The notes beneath the pieces are model-generated. The model saw nothing but the letters and a program-made list of their open reading frames with translations, was not told the origin of the DNA and made no database searches. Of a stretch of DNA of 62,627 bases, positions 17,465 through 26,792 are shown in pieces. Source of the stretch: Lacticaseibacillus baoqingensis (GTDB lineage Bacteria; Bacillota; Bacilli; Lactobacillales; Lactobacillaceae); the NCBI RefSeq assembly GCF_003946165.1, contig NZ_RHOI01000015.1, forward strand, positions 1 to 62,627. Reading direction: 5' to 3'. The position numbers and the translations under genes are program-made. How positions within the stretch are numbered: position 1 is the first letter of the stretch; every line of letters begins with the position of its first letter.

Positions 17465-18469
17465 TTAAACCATCGCCGCGACTTTATCTGTCCAAGGCGT
17501 CGCGGTTGTTGCTAAGACTTGATTCAAGCGCTCAATATTGGCATGGCCTTCATTTTGCAGCCATTCAACGCCAGCCGCCTTGCCCACCGCGGCAAACGGC
17601 TGGACCCCTAACTTCCAAGTGGCCCGTCCACACAAGACGCCATTGAACTTCGAGCCGGCTTCTTTGGCAAACTGCAACTCTTCAAGAAACAGTTCATTGG
17701 AAACCCCTGCAGACAAGAAGATAAACGGCAAGTCAGTAGCGTCGCTTTGGGCGCGGTAGTCATCTAAAGCTTCTTGACGGGTGTACACGGGTTCAACACC
17801 GGGAGCGGTAAAGCCTTCCACGTAGCTTTGGTTGACTGGCACTTCGACTTTCAAAACCGTCACCCCATATTCTGGGCGGCTGAACTCGCGGGTCATTTCG
17901 ATCACCTTATGCGGCTTCACAATGGCATATTCTGCATCGGTGACACTATCCATGGTGGCGTCATAAGACACCAATTCTAAGAAAAACGGCAACCCGATCG
18001 CCTGAGACTCTGCGCCCACGCGTTCTACGAAGGCTTTCTTGCGATCATTGATCTGATCTGACTCGTCGACGTCATAATAAAGCAAGAATTTCACCGCATC
18101 CGCACCGGCTTCTGCCATCCGCAAGGCACTTTGGTCATCGATCAAATCAGGGAAACGTCCCGACTCGGTCGCATCATAGCCGGTTTTTTCATAAGCCAAA
18201 AGCAACCCGGCATCGGCATCGCGGACTTTAGCGGCAGGCAAGCCGTATTCAGGATCAAGTAAGATCGCGCTGGCATATTGGGTCAAAACCGATGACACGG
18301 TGGTTTTAAAGTCGACGATCGTTGTATCATTGGCCGGTTGACTGGCAGCTTTGGCAAGCATTTTTTTCAAGGAACCGCGCTGGTCAATGGCCAAAGCGGA
18401 AATCACATTGCGCTCATCAGAAAGCTTTTTTAAATGCGAATATTGCTGGGCAGTTAAGGTTATGGTCAT
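17465..18469 (-). CDS. lacD: Tagatose 1,6-bisphosphate aldolase
   Basis: The 334-aa class I aldolase cleaves tagatose 1,6-bisphosphate to DHAP and glyceraldehyde-3-phosphate. The start is the ATG at 18469 (TGGAGGG). Recognised LacD features are ISALAIDQRGSLKKML near the N-terminus, KFLLYYDVDE, the LELVSYD strand and VLKVEVPVNQSYVEG, which carries the Schiff-base Lys region. Its length is close to LacD of lactococci (about 326). It lies in a fucose operon rather than a lac operon, which is unusual. Confidence 0.92.
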   Translation of the reverse strand: MTITLTAQQYSHLKKLSDERNVISALAIDQRGSLKKMLAKAASQPANDTTIVDFKTTVSSVLTQYASAILLDPEYGLPAAKVRDADAGLLLAYEKTGYDATESGRFPDLIDDQSALRMAEAGADAVKFLLYYDVDESDQINDRKKAFVERVGAESQAIGLPFFLELVSYDATMDSVTDAEYAIVKPHKVIEMTREFSRPEYGVTVLKVEVPVNQSYVEGFTAPGVEPVYTRQEALDDYRAQSDATDLPFIFLSAGVSNELFLEELQFAKEAGSKFNGVLCGRATWKLGVQPFAAVGKAAGVEWLQNEGHANIERLNQVLATTATPWTDKVAAMV

Positions 18470-18506
18470 AAAACATCCCTCCATTAATGACAAACACCAT
18501 CAGCCG

Positions 18507-18561
18507 CTGGTCGATCGACCAGTTGGTGAACAACAACACGTCATGCATGAGGCATGACGTG
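18507..18561 (-). repeat. Two inverted repeats between fucO and lacD
   Basis: A perfect 16-bp palindrome CTGGTCGATCGACCAG (18507-18522) is followed by a 10-bp stem CACGTCATGC/GCATGACGTG with a 5-nt loop (18537-18561). Neither has a T-run. They fill the largest gap inside the operon (107 bp). An mRNA-processing or stabilising structure, or an operator, would fit. Confidence 0.6.
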
Positions 18562-18576
18562 CACGAAGATATGACG

Positions 18577-19728
18577 CTACATCAAGCTTTGATAGATCGC
18601 GACGATTTCTTCCACTGAAGTGTCGCGCGGATTGCCTGGCGTGCAGACGTCATTGAGGGCATCTTGGGCAATACTTGGCAAGTCTGCTGCTTGCACGCCT
18701 AATTCTGAGATGGTAGCAGGAATGCCAACATCCTGGCTCAATTGGTCGATGGCGTCACAAGCGGCGTCACGCGCTGCTTCAATGCTCATCGACTCGGCAT
18801 CAGCCACGCCTAATGCTTGGGCGATCTGGCGATACTTTTCGCCGGTAAAAGCCTTGTTATACTTCATGACAGTCGGCAACAGTGCCGCACACGCCACGCC
18901 ATGCGGAATGTTGTACCAAGCGGAAAGCGGGTGCGCCATGCCATGCACCAACCCTAAGCCAACGTTGGAAAAGCCCATGCCGGCAATGTATTGCGCCAAG
19001 GCCATTTCCTCTCGGCCGTGGGGATCGCCATCGACGGAAGCACGCAGATTTTGGCCGATGATCGCGATGGCCTTAATGTGCAGCATATCGGTCATTTCCC
19101 AAGCGCCTTTAGTGATGAAGCCTTCAATGGCATGCGTCATCGCATCCATCCCGGTGGCTGCACATAAGGCTTTGGGCATCCCCATCATCATGTTGCTATC
19201 CACAAACGCCGCGATCGGCACATCATGCGGATCGACTGCCACGAATTTGCGATGCTTGGCTTTGTCGGTGATCACATAATTGATCGTCACTTCCGCGGCC
19301 GTCCCTGAAGTGGTGGGTACCGCTAGGATCGGCAGGCTCGGATTTTTGGTGTCTGCGACCCCTTCTAAGCTGACCACATCGCTGAATTCAGGATTGGTCA
19401 AAATGATCCCGATGGCTTTGGCGGTGTCGATCGGCGACCCGCCCCCAATGGCGATCAGCACATCAGCGCCTGAGTTTTTCACGAAAGCCACGCCATCTTT
19501 GACGTTGTCGACAGTTGGATTGGGCACGATGCCATCGTAAATGTCAAAATCGATCCCAGCAGCCGTTAATAAGTCGGTGACTTTGGTGGCGACGCCGACT
19601 TTGATCAATGCCGCATCGGTGATCACAGCCGCTTTTTTGAACCCGCGGGCGTTAAACTCTTCTGGAATGGCGCCGATCGCGCCTTTGCCGTGATAAGACG
19701 TTTCATTAAGAATCATTCGATTTGTCAT
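18577..19728 (-). CDS. fucO: Lactaldehyde reductase (1,2-propanediol oxidoreductase)
   Basis: The 383-aa iron-dependent alcohol dehydrogenase would reduce L-lactaldehyde, made by FucA, to L-1,2-propanediol. The NAD motif GGGSPIDTAKAIG lies near residue 97. The metal-site region reads GLVHGMAHPLSAWYNIPHGV, with the conserved histidines. The start NRMILNETSYHGKGAIG and the length match FucO closely. It is 18 bp downstream of fucI, with GGAGG before the ATG. Confidence 0.93.
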   Translation of the reverse strand: MTNRMILNETSYHGKGAIGAIPEEFNARGFKKAAVITDAALIKVGVATKVTDLLTAAGIDFDIYDGIVPNPTVDNVKDGVAFVKNSGADVLIAIGGGSPIDTAKAIGIILTNPEFSDVVSLEGVADTKNPSLPILAVPTTSGTAAEVTINYVITDKAKHRKFVAVDPHDVPIAAFVDSNMMMGMPKALCAATGMDAMTHAIEGFITKGAWEMTDMLHIKAIAIIGQNLRASVDGDPHGREEMALAQYIAGMGFSNVGLGLVHGMAHPLSAWYNIPHGVACAALLPTVMKYNKAFTGEKYRQIAQALGVADAESMSIEAARDAACDAIDQLSQDVGIPATISELGVQAADLPSIAQDALNDVCTPGNPRDTSVEEIVAIYQSLM

Positions 19729-19746
19729 GATGTGTCCTCCAATGAC

Positions 19747-21531
19747 CTAGTGATAAAGCGGGCCAAAATGCTTGCTGGCGGCAAAATCGACCGCTTCAAG
19801 GTCTTTGGTGCCAAAGCCGTCATACGCATGCGGCCGGAAGATCCGGGCCGCGTCAACGTTGTGCAAGGCCACCGGGATGCGCAACATTGCGGCTAACGTG
19901 ATCAGCTCAGCTCCAATGTGCCCGTGCACCGTCGCCCCGTGATTTGCCCCCCAATGATTCATCACCGCATACACGGATTCAAAGCCTTTCGCGCCTAAAA
20001 TCGGGGCAAACCAAGTGGTCGGCCAAGTCTTATCAGTGCGCTCATCTAAGATTTGGTGGATCTCAGGGTCTAAGACACAGGTATAGCCTTCTGCGATTTG
20101 CAACGTCGGCCCGACGCCATCCACCAAGTTCACCCGGATCATGGTCACCGGCATTTCCGCTTCGGTTTTGAAATGAGACGAGAAGCCGCCGCCGCGGAAA
20201 TATTCATAATTTGCCCGGCACCAGTCGGTTTTAGCTAGGCAGGCTTGCATGTCTGCAGGGGTCATATTCCAGAATTCTTTCATGGTACCTTGGCCATTTT
20301 CGTCTTTGGCCGCTGCGGTGCCGTCTAAGGCGCTGGCCCCAGAATTGATCAGGTGCAAGATCCCATTCGCCGCCCGGCCGCTCAACGACTTGCCGGTGAC
20401 GCGCTGCACGGCTTCAGGGCTCCAGTAGGTCCGCACATCTGAGAAAATCGGCGCCTTGTTGGTCAACAAGGTCCCAAACAACATCGCCACTGCGTTTAAG
20501 GTGTCATTTTCGGTGGCAAAAGCAGTGACTGGCCGCGGGCCGTGCCAATCAAACGTCGAGGCCATGATGGCTTCGGTAAAGTCGCCATTCGGCAGCCAAT
20601 CGGTCCATTGGCGCTGGCCTTGGAACCCGCCGGCAATGGCATTGCGGCCGCGGGCTTCTTCTTTCCAGCCCAACGCTGCCAGCTTCGGATTGCCAAACAA
20701 AATGTCCCGAACGATGATCGCTTGTTTGGCGATGAATTCCCAATCTTGATCCGCCGGCACCACTTTAGATTTGGTGATGATCTCAGGAAATTGCTTGCCG
20801 GCGTTGATATCCAACCCTTCGCGGCAATTTTCTTTGATCCAGGCCAAGGCAGTTTGATATTCCTCAGGATCATAGATCTCCAAGGTGATCCGCCGCAGGA
20901 TCTCGGTCATATCCACATATTCGACCGGCATCCCCAAGTAATCGGCGAAGAATTTGGCGTTGACTTGCGATCCGGCGATCCCCATCGCCGAAGCGCCGAG
21001 GTTAACATAGGATTTGCCTTTCATTTGACCGACGGCATAAGCGCCTTTGGCAAACATTAAGATCTTCTCGGCGACATCTTGAGGGATCGCATTATCGTCA
21101 AGATCTTGGACCTCTTGGCCATAGATCTTAAAGGCCGGGTAGCCTTTTTGCGCATAGCCGGCCATGGCCGCAGCCAGATACACTGCCCCAGGCCGTTCGG
21201 TACCATTAAAGCCCCATACCGCCTTGATGGTATCCGGTTGCAGATCCATGGTTTCCGTCCCATAACACCAGCTGGGCGTGACGGATAAGGTGGCGACGAT
21301 GTTTTCACTTAAAAATTGTTCCTGGACGATCCCGGCATCGCCGCGCCCGCCGATCGTGCGACTGGCTAAGACACACTGGACCGGCGTCCCATCGGCATAA
21401 TGCAAACTGGATTCGATCAGGTCTTTGGCGGCGTTAGCCATGGCCATGGTTTTAGCTTCAAGGGATTCGCGGATCCCGCCTTGGCGGCCATCGATCGTCG
21501 GCCGGATCCCGATCTTCGGATAGTTGCTCAT
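19747..21531 (-). CDS. fucI: L-fucose isomerase
   Basis: The 594-aa metal-dependent ketol-isomerase converts L-fucose to L-fuculose (and often D-arabinose to D-ribulose). The N-terminal PKIGIRPTIDGRQGGIRESL is diagnostic. The active-site acids lie in the GFNGTERPGAVYLA and NLGASAMGIAGSQVNAKFF regions, and the C-terminal NHWGANHGATVHGHIGAEL carries the metal His. The length is the FucI norm (about 590). It has an AGGAGG site. A cre-like site stands 35 bp upstream, which may give internal control. Confidence 0.97.
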   Translation of the reverse strand: MSNYPKIGIRPTIDGRQGGIRESLEAKTMAMANAAKDLIESSLHYADGTPVQCVLASRTIGGRGDAGIVQEQFLSENIVATLSVTPSWCYGTETMDLQPDTIKAVWGFNGTERPGAVYLAAAMAGYAQKGYPAFKIYGQEVQDLDDNAIPQDVAEKILMFAKGAYAVGQMKGKSYVNLGASAMGIAGSQVNAKFFADYLGMPVEYVDMTEILRRITLEIYDPEEYQTALAWIKENCREGLDINAGKQFPEIITKSKVVPADQDWEFIAKQAIIVRDILFGNPKLAALGWKEEARGRNAIAGGFQGQRQWTDWLPNGDFTEAIMASTFDWHGPRPVTAFATENDTLNAVAMLFGTLLTNKAPIFSDVRTYWSPEAVQRVTGKSLSGRAANGILHLINSGASALDGTAAAKDENGQGTMKEFWNMTPADMQACLAKTDWCRANYEYFRGGGFSSHFKTEAEMPVTMIRVNLVDGVGPTLQIAEGYTCVLDPEIHQILDERTDKTWPTTWFAPILGAKGFESVYAVMNHWGANHGATVHGHIGAELITLAAMLRIPVALHNVDAARIFRPHAYDGFGTKDLEAVDFAASKHFGPLYH

Positions 21532-21565
21532 GTGATTGCCTCCTGTGCGATCAGTTGTTTAAGTC

Positions 21566-21579
21566 ATAAATCGCTTACA
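21566..21579 (-). promoter_or_regulatory. cre-like site upstream of fucI
   Basis: On the minus strand TGTAAGCGATTTAT matches 12 of 14 positions of TGWAANCGNTNWCA. It lies in the 66-bp gap between the binding-protein gene and fucI. It may allow CcpA roadblock or internal repression. Confidence 0.4.
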
Positions 21580-21597
21580 TTTTTGGCGATAAACGGC

Positions 21598-22680
21598 TTA
21601 TTCATAAAGCAAGGCTTGGATATCTTTGTCATCGATGTTGTCTTTGTTGTACCATTTAACCCCGGTATCCACGTCTTTGACCTTCTTGCCTTGCGCAGCT
21701 TTGACGGCTAAGTCAACGGCATCATAACCGATCTTGATCGGGTCTTGAGTGATCGAACCTAAGAATTTGCCGGAGCGGATCGCATCTTGTTGCAGCTTGC
21801 CAGAGTCAAACCCAACGGTCACGACTTTATCGCCGGTACTGCCGATGCGGTCGCCCATCGCTTCGTTGGCGTTGATGATGGCTTTGACCCCTAATTCGTT
21901 AGAGCCGTAGATCCCGATGAGATCCTTCTTTTCTAACAGCGCAGCCGCTTCAGTTTTCCCTGCGGCATCAGTGACTTCTGCCGGCACCCGCAATTCGATG
22001 ATGGCTTTGGCGTTTTTAGTCGAAACGTCGTTATTGTATTTATCATGCCCGATCACCGCGACTTGGCCTTTGCCCACATTCGGATCCGCTTCTAACAGCT
22101 TGGTCATCTTATCGATAAAGCCCCCGGTCCGTTGGGATAAGGACATCGAGTTGACTTCTTGAGAGACGATGCCAATGCGGACTTGGCCTTTGCCTAAGCG
22201 GGTTTTGATCGCATCATATAAGTGTTGCGCCACGATCCCCCCGGCTTTGTAGTTATCGGTTGCGGCATTAGCTTTCACGGCGCCTTTAGGAGCGCCTGGC
22301 ACCCCTGAATCAAACCCGATCACCGGCACATTTTTATCTTTGGCGTTTTGGATCGCATCGATTTCAGACTTGGTATCCAAGGCGGCTAACACGATCGCGC
22401 TTGGGTTTTTGTTAATGGCGTTGTTCAGCATTTCGAGTTGTTCAGCGACAGCGGTTTCATCTTTTGGTCCCACAAAGTTCAATTTCACCCCATGTTTGTC
22501 TGCCGCTTGCTTGGAGCCTTTGAGCACCGACTTCCAAAAGTCATGCTGGAAGCCTTTGGCGATCACTTCCACCCGCATATCTTTGGTGCTGGTCGGCTTA
22601 TTTGAGGCGCTTTTGCCGCATGCGGCCAAAAGACTGATGGACAACAACCCGATGCCTAAGCTCAATAACGCTTTTTTCAT
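21598..22680 (-). CDS. Sugar ABC transporter substrate-binding lipoprotein
   Basis: The 360-aa periplasmic-binding-like protein starts at the ATG at 22680 (AAGGG, 8 nt; the TTG two codons earlier is too close). The lipoprotein signal ends LLAAC at residue 21. The mature part has the RbsB fold (Peripla_BP_4): NAINKNPSAIVLAALD, VIGFDSGVPGAPKG, IVGIYGSNELGVKA-like hinge segments and TVGFDSGKLQQDAI. By context it captures L-fucose or a fucoside for the permease and ATPase encoded next to it. The actual ligand is not provable here. Confidence 0.9.
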   Translation of the reverse strand: MKKALLSLGIGLLSISLLAACGKSASNKPTSTKDMRVEVIAKGFQHDFWKSVLKGSKQAADKHGVKLNFVGPKDETAVAEQLEMLNNAINKNPSAIVLAALDTKSEIDAIQNAKDKNVPVIGFDSGVPGAPKGAVKANAATDNYKAGGIVAQHLYDAIKTRLGKGQVRIGIVSQEVNSMSLSQRTGGFIDKMTKLLEADPNVGKGQVAVIGHDKYNNDVSTKNAKAIIELRVPAEVTDAAGKTEAAALLEKKDLIGIYGSNELGVKAIINANEAMGDRIGSTGDKVVTVGFDSGKLQQDAIRSGKFLGSITQDPIKIGYDAVDLAVKAAQGKKVKDVDTGVKWYNKDNIDDKDIQALLYE

Positions 22681-22703
22681 GATCAATACCCTTTTTTATG
22701 TGT

Positions 22704-23714
22704 TTACTTATTGGCTTTGCGATTACGATAAATATCAACATATACGGCCAGCAGCACAACAAACCCGGTGATGAAAATTTGATAATGTGGTTGTAGATCC
22801 AAATATGGCAGCCCGACTTTCAAGACAGTCATGATGAAGACGCCGATAAACGTCCCCACGATCGACCCGACCCCGCCGGCAAGCGATGTGCCGCCAACCA
22901 CGACAGCAGCGATCCCATCCATTTCAAAACCGGCACCAGTCCCTGGCATGATCGTGGTATAAGTCGCCGCATAAGCGATCGCCGCTAACCCGGCAAAGAA
23001 TCCGGCGATCACATACGCCATGGCTTCGCTGGTGACCACGTTGACCCCAGAAAGCCGCGTTGCTTCACGGTTGCTCCCGATGGCGAAGATGTAGCGGCCC
23101 ACTTTGGTGTGGTTCAACACCACTGACGCTAAGATCGCCATGACCACCAGTAAAATGACCCCGGTCGGGAAGTTGCCGTCCGTGCGGAAAATCGATTTGT
23201 ACCACCCATTGGCGCTGCCGCGCAGCGGGAAGGTTTCGGTTTTAACGTTAGAAATGATCGACCCTAACCCCCGGGTGATCATCATGGTGCCTAAGGTGGC
23301 AATAAACGGCGGCAACTTGAATTTGGCAACCAAGATCCCATTGATCAACCCGACGCCAGTCGCCATCACCATGATGACCACTAAGGCGACCCAAACTGGT
23401 GCGTGCAGCTCGTTATACACGACCCCGCCGGTGATTGCCGCGCACATCATGCTGGTCCCGATCGATAAATCGATCCCCCCGGTAATGATGACAAACGTCA
23501 CCCCTAACCCCAAAAAGCCCACATAATACGAGGCATCCATGATACTGGTCATGGTATTGCCGCTGCGGAATGCCGGACTGGCAGCGGCAAACAAGGCATA
23601 AATCAGGATCAAGACAATCAAGATGACAATTTGCTGCAACCCGATTGCATTGGTGATTTTGGTGTAAGTACTTTCGGTGCTTTTGATTTTGGCTTTTTTG
23701 ATCGTTTGCGCCAT
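22704..23714 (-). CDS. Sugar ABC transporter permease (RbsC type)
   Basis: The 336-aa BPD_transp_2 permease has 8-10 membrane segments. Typical RbsC text: GVTFVIITGGIDLSIGTSMM near residue 80, GILVAKFKLPPFIATLGTMM, AIGSNREATRLSGVNV (the loop contacting the ATPase) and a C-terminal FITGFVVLLAVYVDI. It begins 1 bp after the ATPase gene stops and uses a ribosome site inside it. It forms the membrane channel of the operon's importer. Confidence 0.92.
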   Translation of the reverse strand: MAQTIKKAKIKSTESTYTKITNAIGLQQIVILIVLILIYALFAAASPAFRSGNTMTSIMDASYYVGFLGLGVTFVIITGGIDLSIGTSMMCAAITGGVVYNELHAPVWVALVVIMVMATGVGLINGILVAKFKLPPFIATLGTMMITRGLGSIISNVKTETFPLRGSANGWYKSIFRTDGNFPTGVILLVVMAILASVVLNHTKVGRYIFAIGSNREATRLSGVNVVTSEAMAYVIAGFFAGLAAIAYAATYTTIMPGTGAGFEMDGIAAVVVGGTSLAGGVGSIVGTFIGVFIMTVLKVGLPYLDLQPHYQIFITGFVVLLAVYVDIYRNRKANK

Positions 23715-23715
23715 C

Positions 23716-25215
23716 TTACCCGATCTCCTCTCTCATAGTTGCGTAGGTCATGATATTTTCTTGGGACGCATCGGCAATGTCCAACTCAGCGGTTTTGCGC
23801 CCTTCAGACATCACGATGATGCGATCGCTCATGCGCAAGATCTCAGTCATTTCACTAGAGATCATGATGATCGACTTGCCCATATCGACGAGGTTGTTCA
23901 TCAGATCATAGATTTCACTCTTGGCACCGACGTCGATCCCGCGAGTCGGCTCATCAAAGATCAAAATGTCGCTGGCTTGTTCCAGCCACTTGGCAATGAC
24001 CACTTTTTGCTGATTACCCCCAGATAAGTTGCCTAGCAGCTGCTTGACCGAAGGCGTTTTGATCCGCAGCTCTTTGACATGCTGCTCAACGGCGGCATTG
24101 ATCTTATGATCATTGATCAGCGGACCATTGGTATAGCGGTTCAAGTCAGTCAAAACGACATTGTCGGCCACCGACATCCCCACGATCACCCCGAATTGTT
24201 TCCGGTCTTCGGACAAATAGCCGATCCCGTGTTTTACCGCATCTACCGGCTTGCGGATATGGACTTGTTGGCCATGCACATAGATCTCGCCAGAGTCTGC
24301 CGTATCCGCCCCGAAGATGATCCGGGCCATTTCAGTCCGCCCGGCACCCATTAACCCAGAAAAGCCTAAGATCTCGCCTTTTTTTAGTTCAAAACTTAAG
24401 TCGATCACCCGCTTGCCAGCGTTCATGTTGACCACTTGCAAAACGGTTTCCGCGTCTGTTGGGACCGTGGATTCAGTTTTCGGCGTTTCTGACACCTCGC
24501 GGCCCACCATCATTTTGATGATTTTCGCCTTGGTGGTGTCGACGGTGTCGATCGTGCCGACGGTCGCACCATCGCGCATGACCGTCACCCGATCGGTGAT
24601 CTGCTTGATTTCATCCATTCGGTGAGAGATATAGACGATCCCGATATTTTGCTGTTTTAAGTCCCGAATGATCTTGAAAAGCTCCTGGATCTCGGTTTCT
24701 GTCAGCGCCGCAGAAGGTTCATCGAACACCACGATCTTGGCATTCATCGAGATCGCCTTGGCAATTTCGACCATTTGCATTTTGCCGACTGTCAAACTGC
24801 CCACCTTGACCTTGGGATTAATGTCCATGTTTAACCGATCGAACAATTCTTGGGCTTTGTGATTCAGATCATGATCATCAGTCAAGATCCCGTTCATTGA
24901 TTCGCGGCCAATAAATACATTTTGGGCCACGGTCAAATGATTGATCATATTCAATTCCTGATGGACGATCACGATCCCAGCGTCCATGGCATCTTTAGGG
25001 TTGGTGTATTCGACTTCGTTGCCTTCGTAGATGATCTTGCCGGCATCTTTGGAAAAGATCCCTGTCAAGATCTTCATCAATGTGGATTTACCGGCACCAT
25101 TTTCACCCATTAAGGCATGCACTTCGCCGCGGCGCAAATCAAAACTGACGTTGCTTAACACCTTGACGGGACCAAAACTTTTGTCAATGCCATTCATTTC
25201 CAAAATTGATTCCAT
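23716..25215 (-). CDS. Sugar ABC transporter ATP-binding protein (RbsA type)
   Basis: The 499-aa protein has two fused nucleotide-binding domains. The first has a full Walker A GENGAGKST (37-45), the signature LTVGKMQMVEIAKAI and the Walker B IVVFDEPSA. The second keeps the signature LSGGNQQKVVIAKWL and the Walker B ILIFDEPTRG, but its Walker A is the degenerate GLMGAGRTEM, as is normal for RbsA/MglA. It energises uptake of the operon's sugar. It follows the RhaB-type kinase gene after a 52-bp gap with AAGGAGG. Confidence 0.94.
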   Translation of the reverse strand: MESILEMNGIDKSFGPVKVLSNVSFDLRRGEVHALMGENGAGKSTLMKILTGIFSKDAGKIIYEGNEVEYTNPKDAMDAGIVIVHQELNMINHLTVAQNVFIGRESMNGILTDDHDLNHKAQELFDRLNMDINPKVKVGSLTVGKMQMVEIAKAISMNAKIVVFDEPSAALTETEIQELFKIIRDLKQQNIGIVYISHRMDEIKQITDRVTVMRDGATVGTIDTVDTTKAKIIKMMVGREVSETPKTESTVPTDAETVLQVVNMNAGKRVIDLSFELKKGEILGFSGLMGAGRTEMARIIFGADTADSGEIYVHGQQVHIRKPVDAVKHGIGYLSEDRKQFGVIVGMSVADNVVLTDLNRYTNGPLINDHKINAAVEQHVKELRIKTPSVKQLLGNLSGGNQQKVVIAKWLEQASDILIFDEPTRGIDVGAKSEIYDLMNNLVDMGKSIIMISSEMTEILRMSDRIIVMSEGRKTAELDIADASQENIMTYATMREEIG

Positions 25216-25267
25216 TCACTGTTCCTCCTTTCCAGTCAATCGCGTTGGTTTCGCTGTCGCACTTGAT

Positions 25268-26770
25268 TCAAACCAGAGGTTCTTTTGCATATGCTGTCAC
25301 CAGGTGGTCGACTCCTGCGGTTTTACAGATCGCTTGATACCGGGAGAACTCGCGATCCCATACCTCGCAATCTTGGTTTGGCACATAATATTGCGTATGG
25401 CTGTAGCGCTTGAGCCAATCGCGGATCTCTTTAAGATCCTTGAATTCGCCTTGGGCCAGCAGCTGCACCGCGATGTTGCCCAGTGCTGTGGCTTCGACAG
25501 GGCCGGCGATGACGCGGCTGTTGGCGGCATCAGCAACCATTTGACACAAGATCGCTGCTTGCGAACCGCCGCCGACAATATTGATGGCATCAAATTCGCC
25601 TTTGACTGCCGCTGAGATCTCCATGTAAGTCAGCTTGTATTTCATCGCCAGGCTTTCATAAATGCACCGGACGAACTCGCCTTCCGTGGTTGGCGGGGTT
25701 TGACCGGTGAATTCGGCAAAATAGCGAATCCGCGGGATCATCGGCCCTGGGGCGGTAAACAAGGGATTATCCGTATCGATCAAACATTGGAATGCCGGCG
25801 CTTGATCGGCCAAGGCAGCCAGTTCGCCAAATGAATAATCGCGCTTGGCTGCGGCTAAATTACGCTGCAGTTCTTGAATGATCCACAAGCCCGTTAAGTT
25901 CTTCAAAAAGCGCGTGGTGCGATTGATCCCAGTTTCGTTAGTCAAATTATATTGATAGGCTTGATCTGTGATGACTGGCGCCTGCAGTTCTGTGCCGATC
26001 AATGACCAAGTCCCACAAGAAATGAATAAAAAGTTCTGGTTGTTTGGGACGCTGACTACGGCACTGGCGGTATCATGTTCGCACACGTTGATGACTTTGA
26101 TCGCCCCAAAGCCCAGCTCTGGTTTGGTCACCCCAGCTAAATGCGGGGCGTCGACCAATGGCGGCAGCAGCTTTTGCGGGATCGCCAGCTGGGCTAAAAT
26201 ATCGGCTGCCCACTCACCGGTACGCGGATCGATCATTTGCGCCGTTGACGCGATGCTGCGTTCCGCAAACAGTTTGCCAGTCAGCAAGTAATTGAAGAGA
26301 TCTGGCATAAACAAGAATTTTTGGGCTTGGGCGACTAATTTAGGCGCGGCTTGCTGGGTGGCGAATAGTTGAAACAAAGTGTTGATCGGCATCAGTTGAT
26401 TGCCGGTGCGCTGATACAAGGTTTGCAAATCCAGATGCTGACTCACGGCTGGCAAGACTTGGGCGGTATACGGATCACGATAACTGCGCGGCAGCTGCAG
26501 CAGCTGGCCGTCGTCGCCGATCAACCCGAAATCAACGCCCCAAGTGTCGACCCCAATACTGTCTAACACATGTGTTTGCTGCGCTTTTTGGATCGCCACT
26601 TTGACTTCCCCGAATAAGTAATCGATGTCCCAAAACAGCTGACCGTCGCGCTCTAGCGGATAGTTTTTGAACCGGTGGACCTCCTCAAGCGACAAATCGC
26701 CTTGATCGTATATCCCCAGCATGGCCCGACCGGAAGAAGCACCAAAATCAAATGCAAGTACTTTCTTCAT
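25268..26770 (-). CDS. Rhamnulokinase-family kinase, probable L-fuculokinase
   Basis: The 500-aa FGGY kinase starts at the ATG at 26770 (AGGAGG, 7 nt), not at the 50-codon-longer open frame. The protein is of RhaB type: LAFDFGASSGRAMLGIY at the start, then HRFKNYP, GVDTWGVDFGL, CEHDTASAVVSVP, ISCGTWSLIG and the ATP motif NIVGGGSQAAILCQM. In this fucose operon no classical FucK is present, so I infer that it phosphorylates L-fuculose to L-fuculose-1-phosphate. L-rhamnulose kinase is the literal family name. It lies 22 bp after fucA. Confidence 0.88.
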   Translation of the reverse strand: MKKVLAFDFGASSGRAMLGIYDQGDLSLEEVHRFKNYPLERDGQLFWDIDYLFGEVKVAIQKAQQTHVLDSIGVDTWGVDFGLIGDDGQLLQLPRSYRDPYTAQVLPAVSQHLDLQTLYQRTGNQLMPINTLFQLFATQQAAPKLVAQAQKFLFMPDLFNYLLTGKLFAERSIASTAQMIDPRTGEWAADILAQLAIPQKLLPPLVDAPHLAGVTKPELGFGAIKVINVCEHDTASAVVSVPNNQNFLFISCGTWSLIGTELQAPVITDQAYQYNLTNETGINRTTRFLKNLTGLWIIQELQRNLAAAKRDYSFGELAALADQAPAFQCLIDTDNPLFTAPGPMIPRIRYFAEFTGQTPPTTEGEFVRCIYESLAMKYKLTYMEISAAVKGEFDAINIVGGGSQAAILCQMVADAANSRVIAGPVEATALGNIAVQLLAQGEFKDLKEIRDWLKRYSHTQYYVPNQDCEVWDREFSRYQAICKTAGVDHLVTAYAKEPLV

Positions 26771-26792
26771 TGCTGGCCTCCTCATCAGTGGC

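Noticed and set aside
18620-19279. A 219-codon plus-strand frame opposite fucO
   Set aside because: fucO is intact with all family motifs; the plus frame has no ribosome site and an improbable composition.
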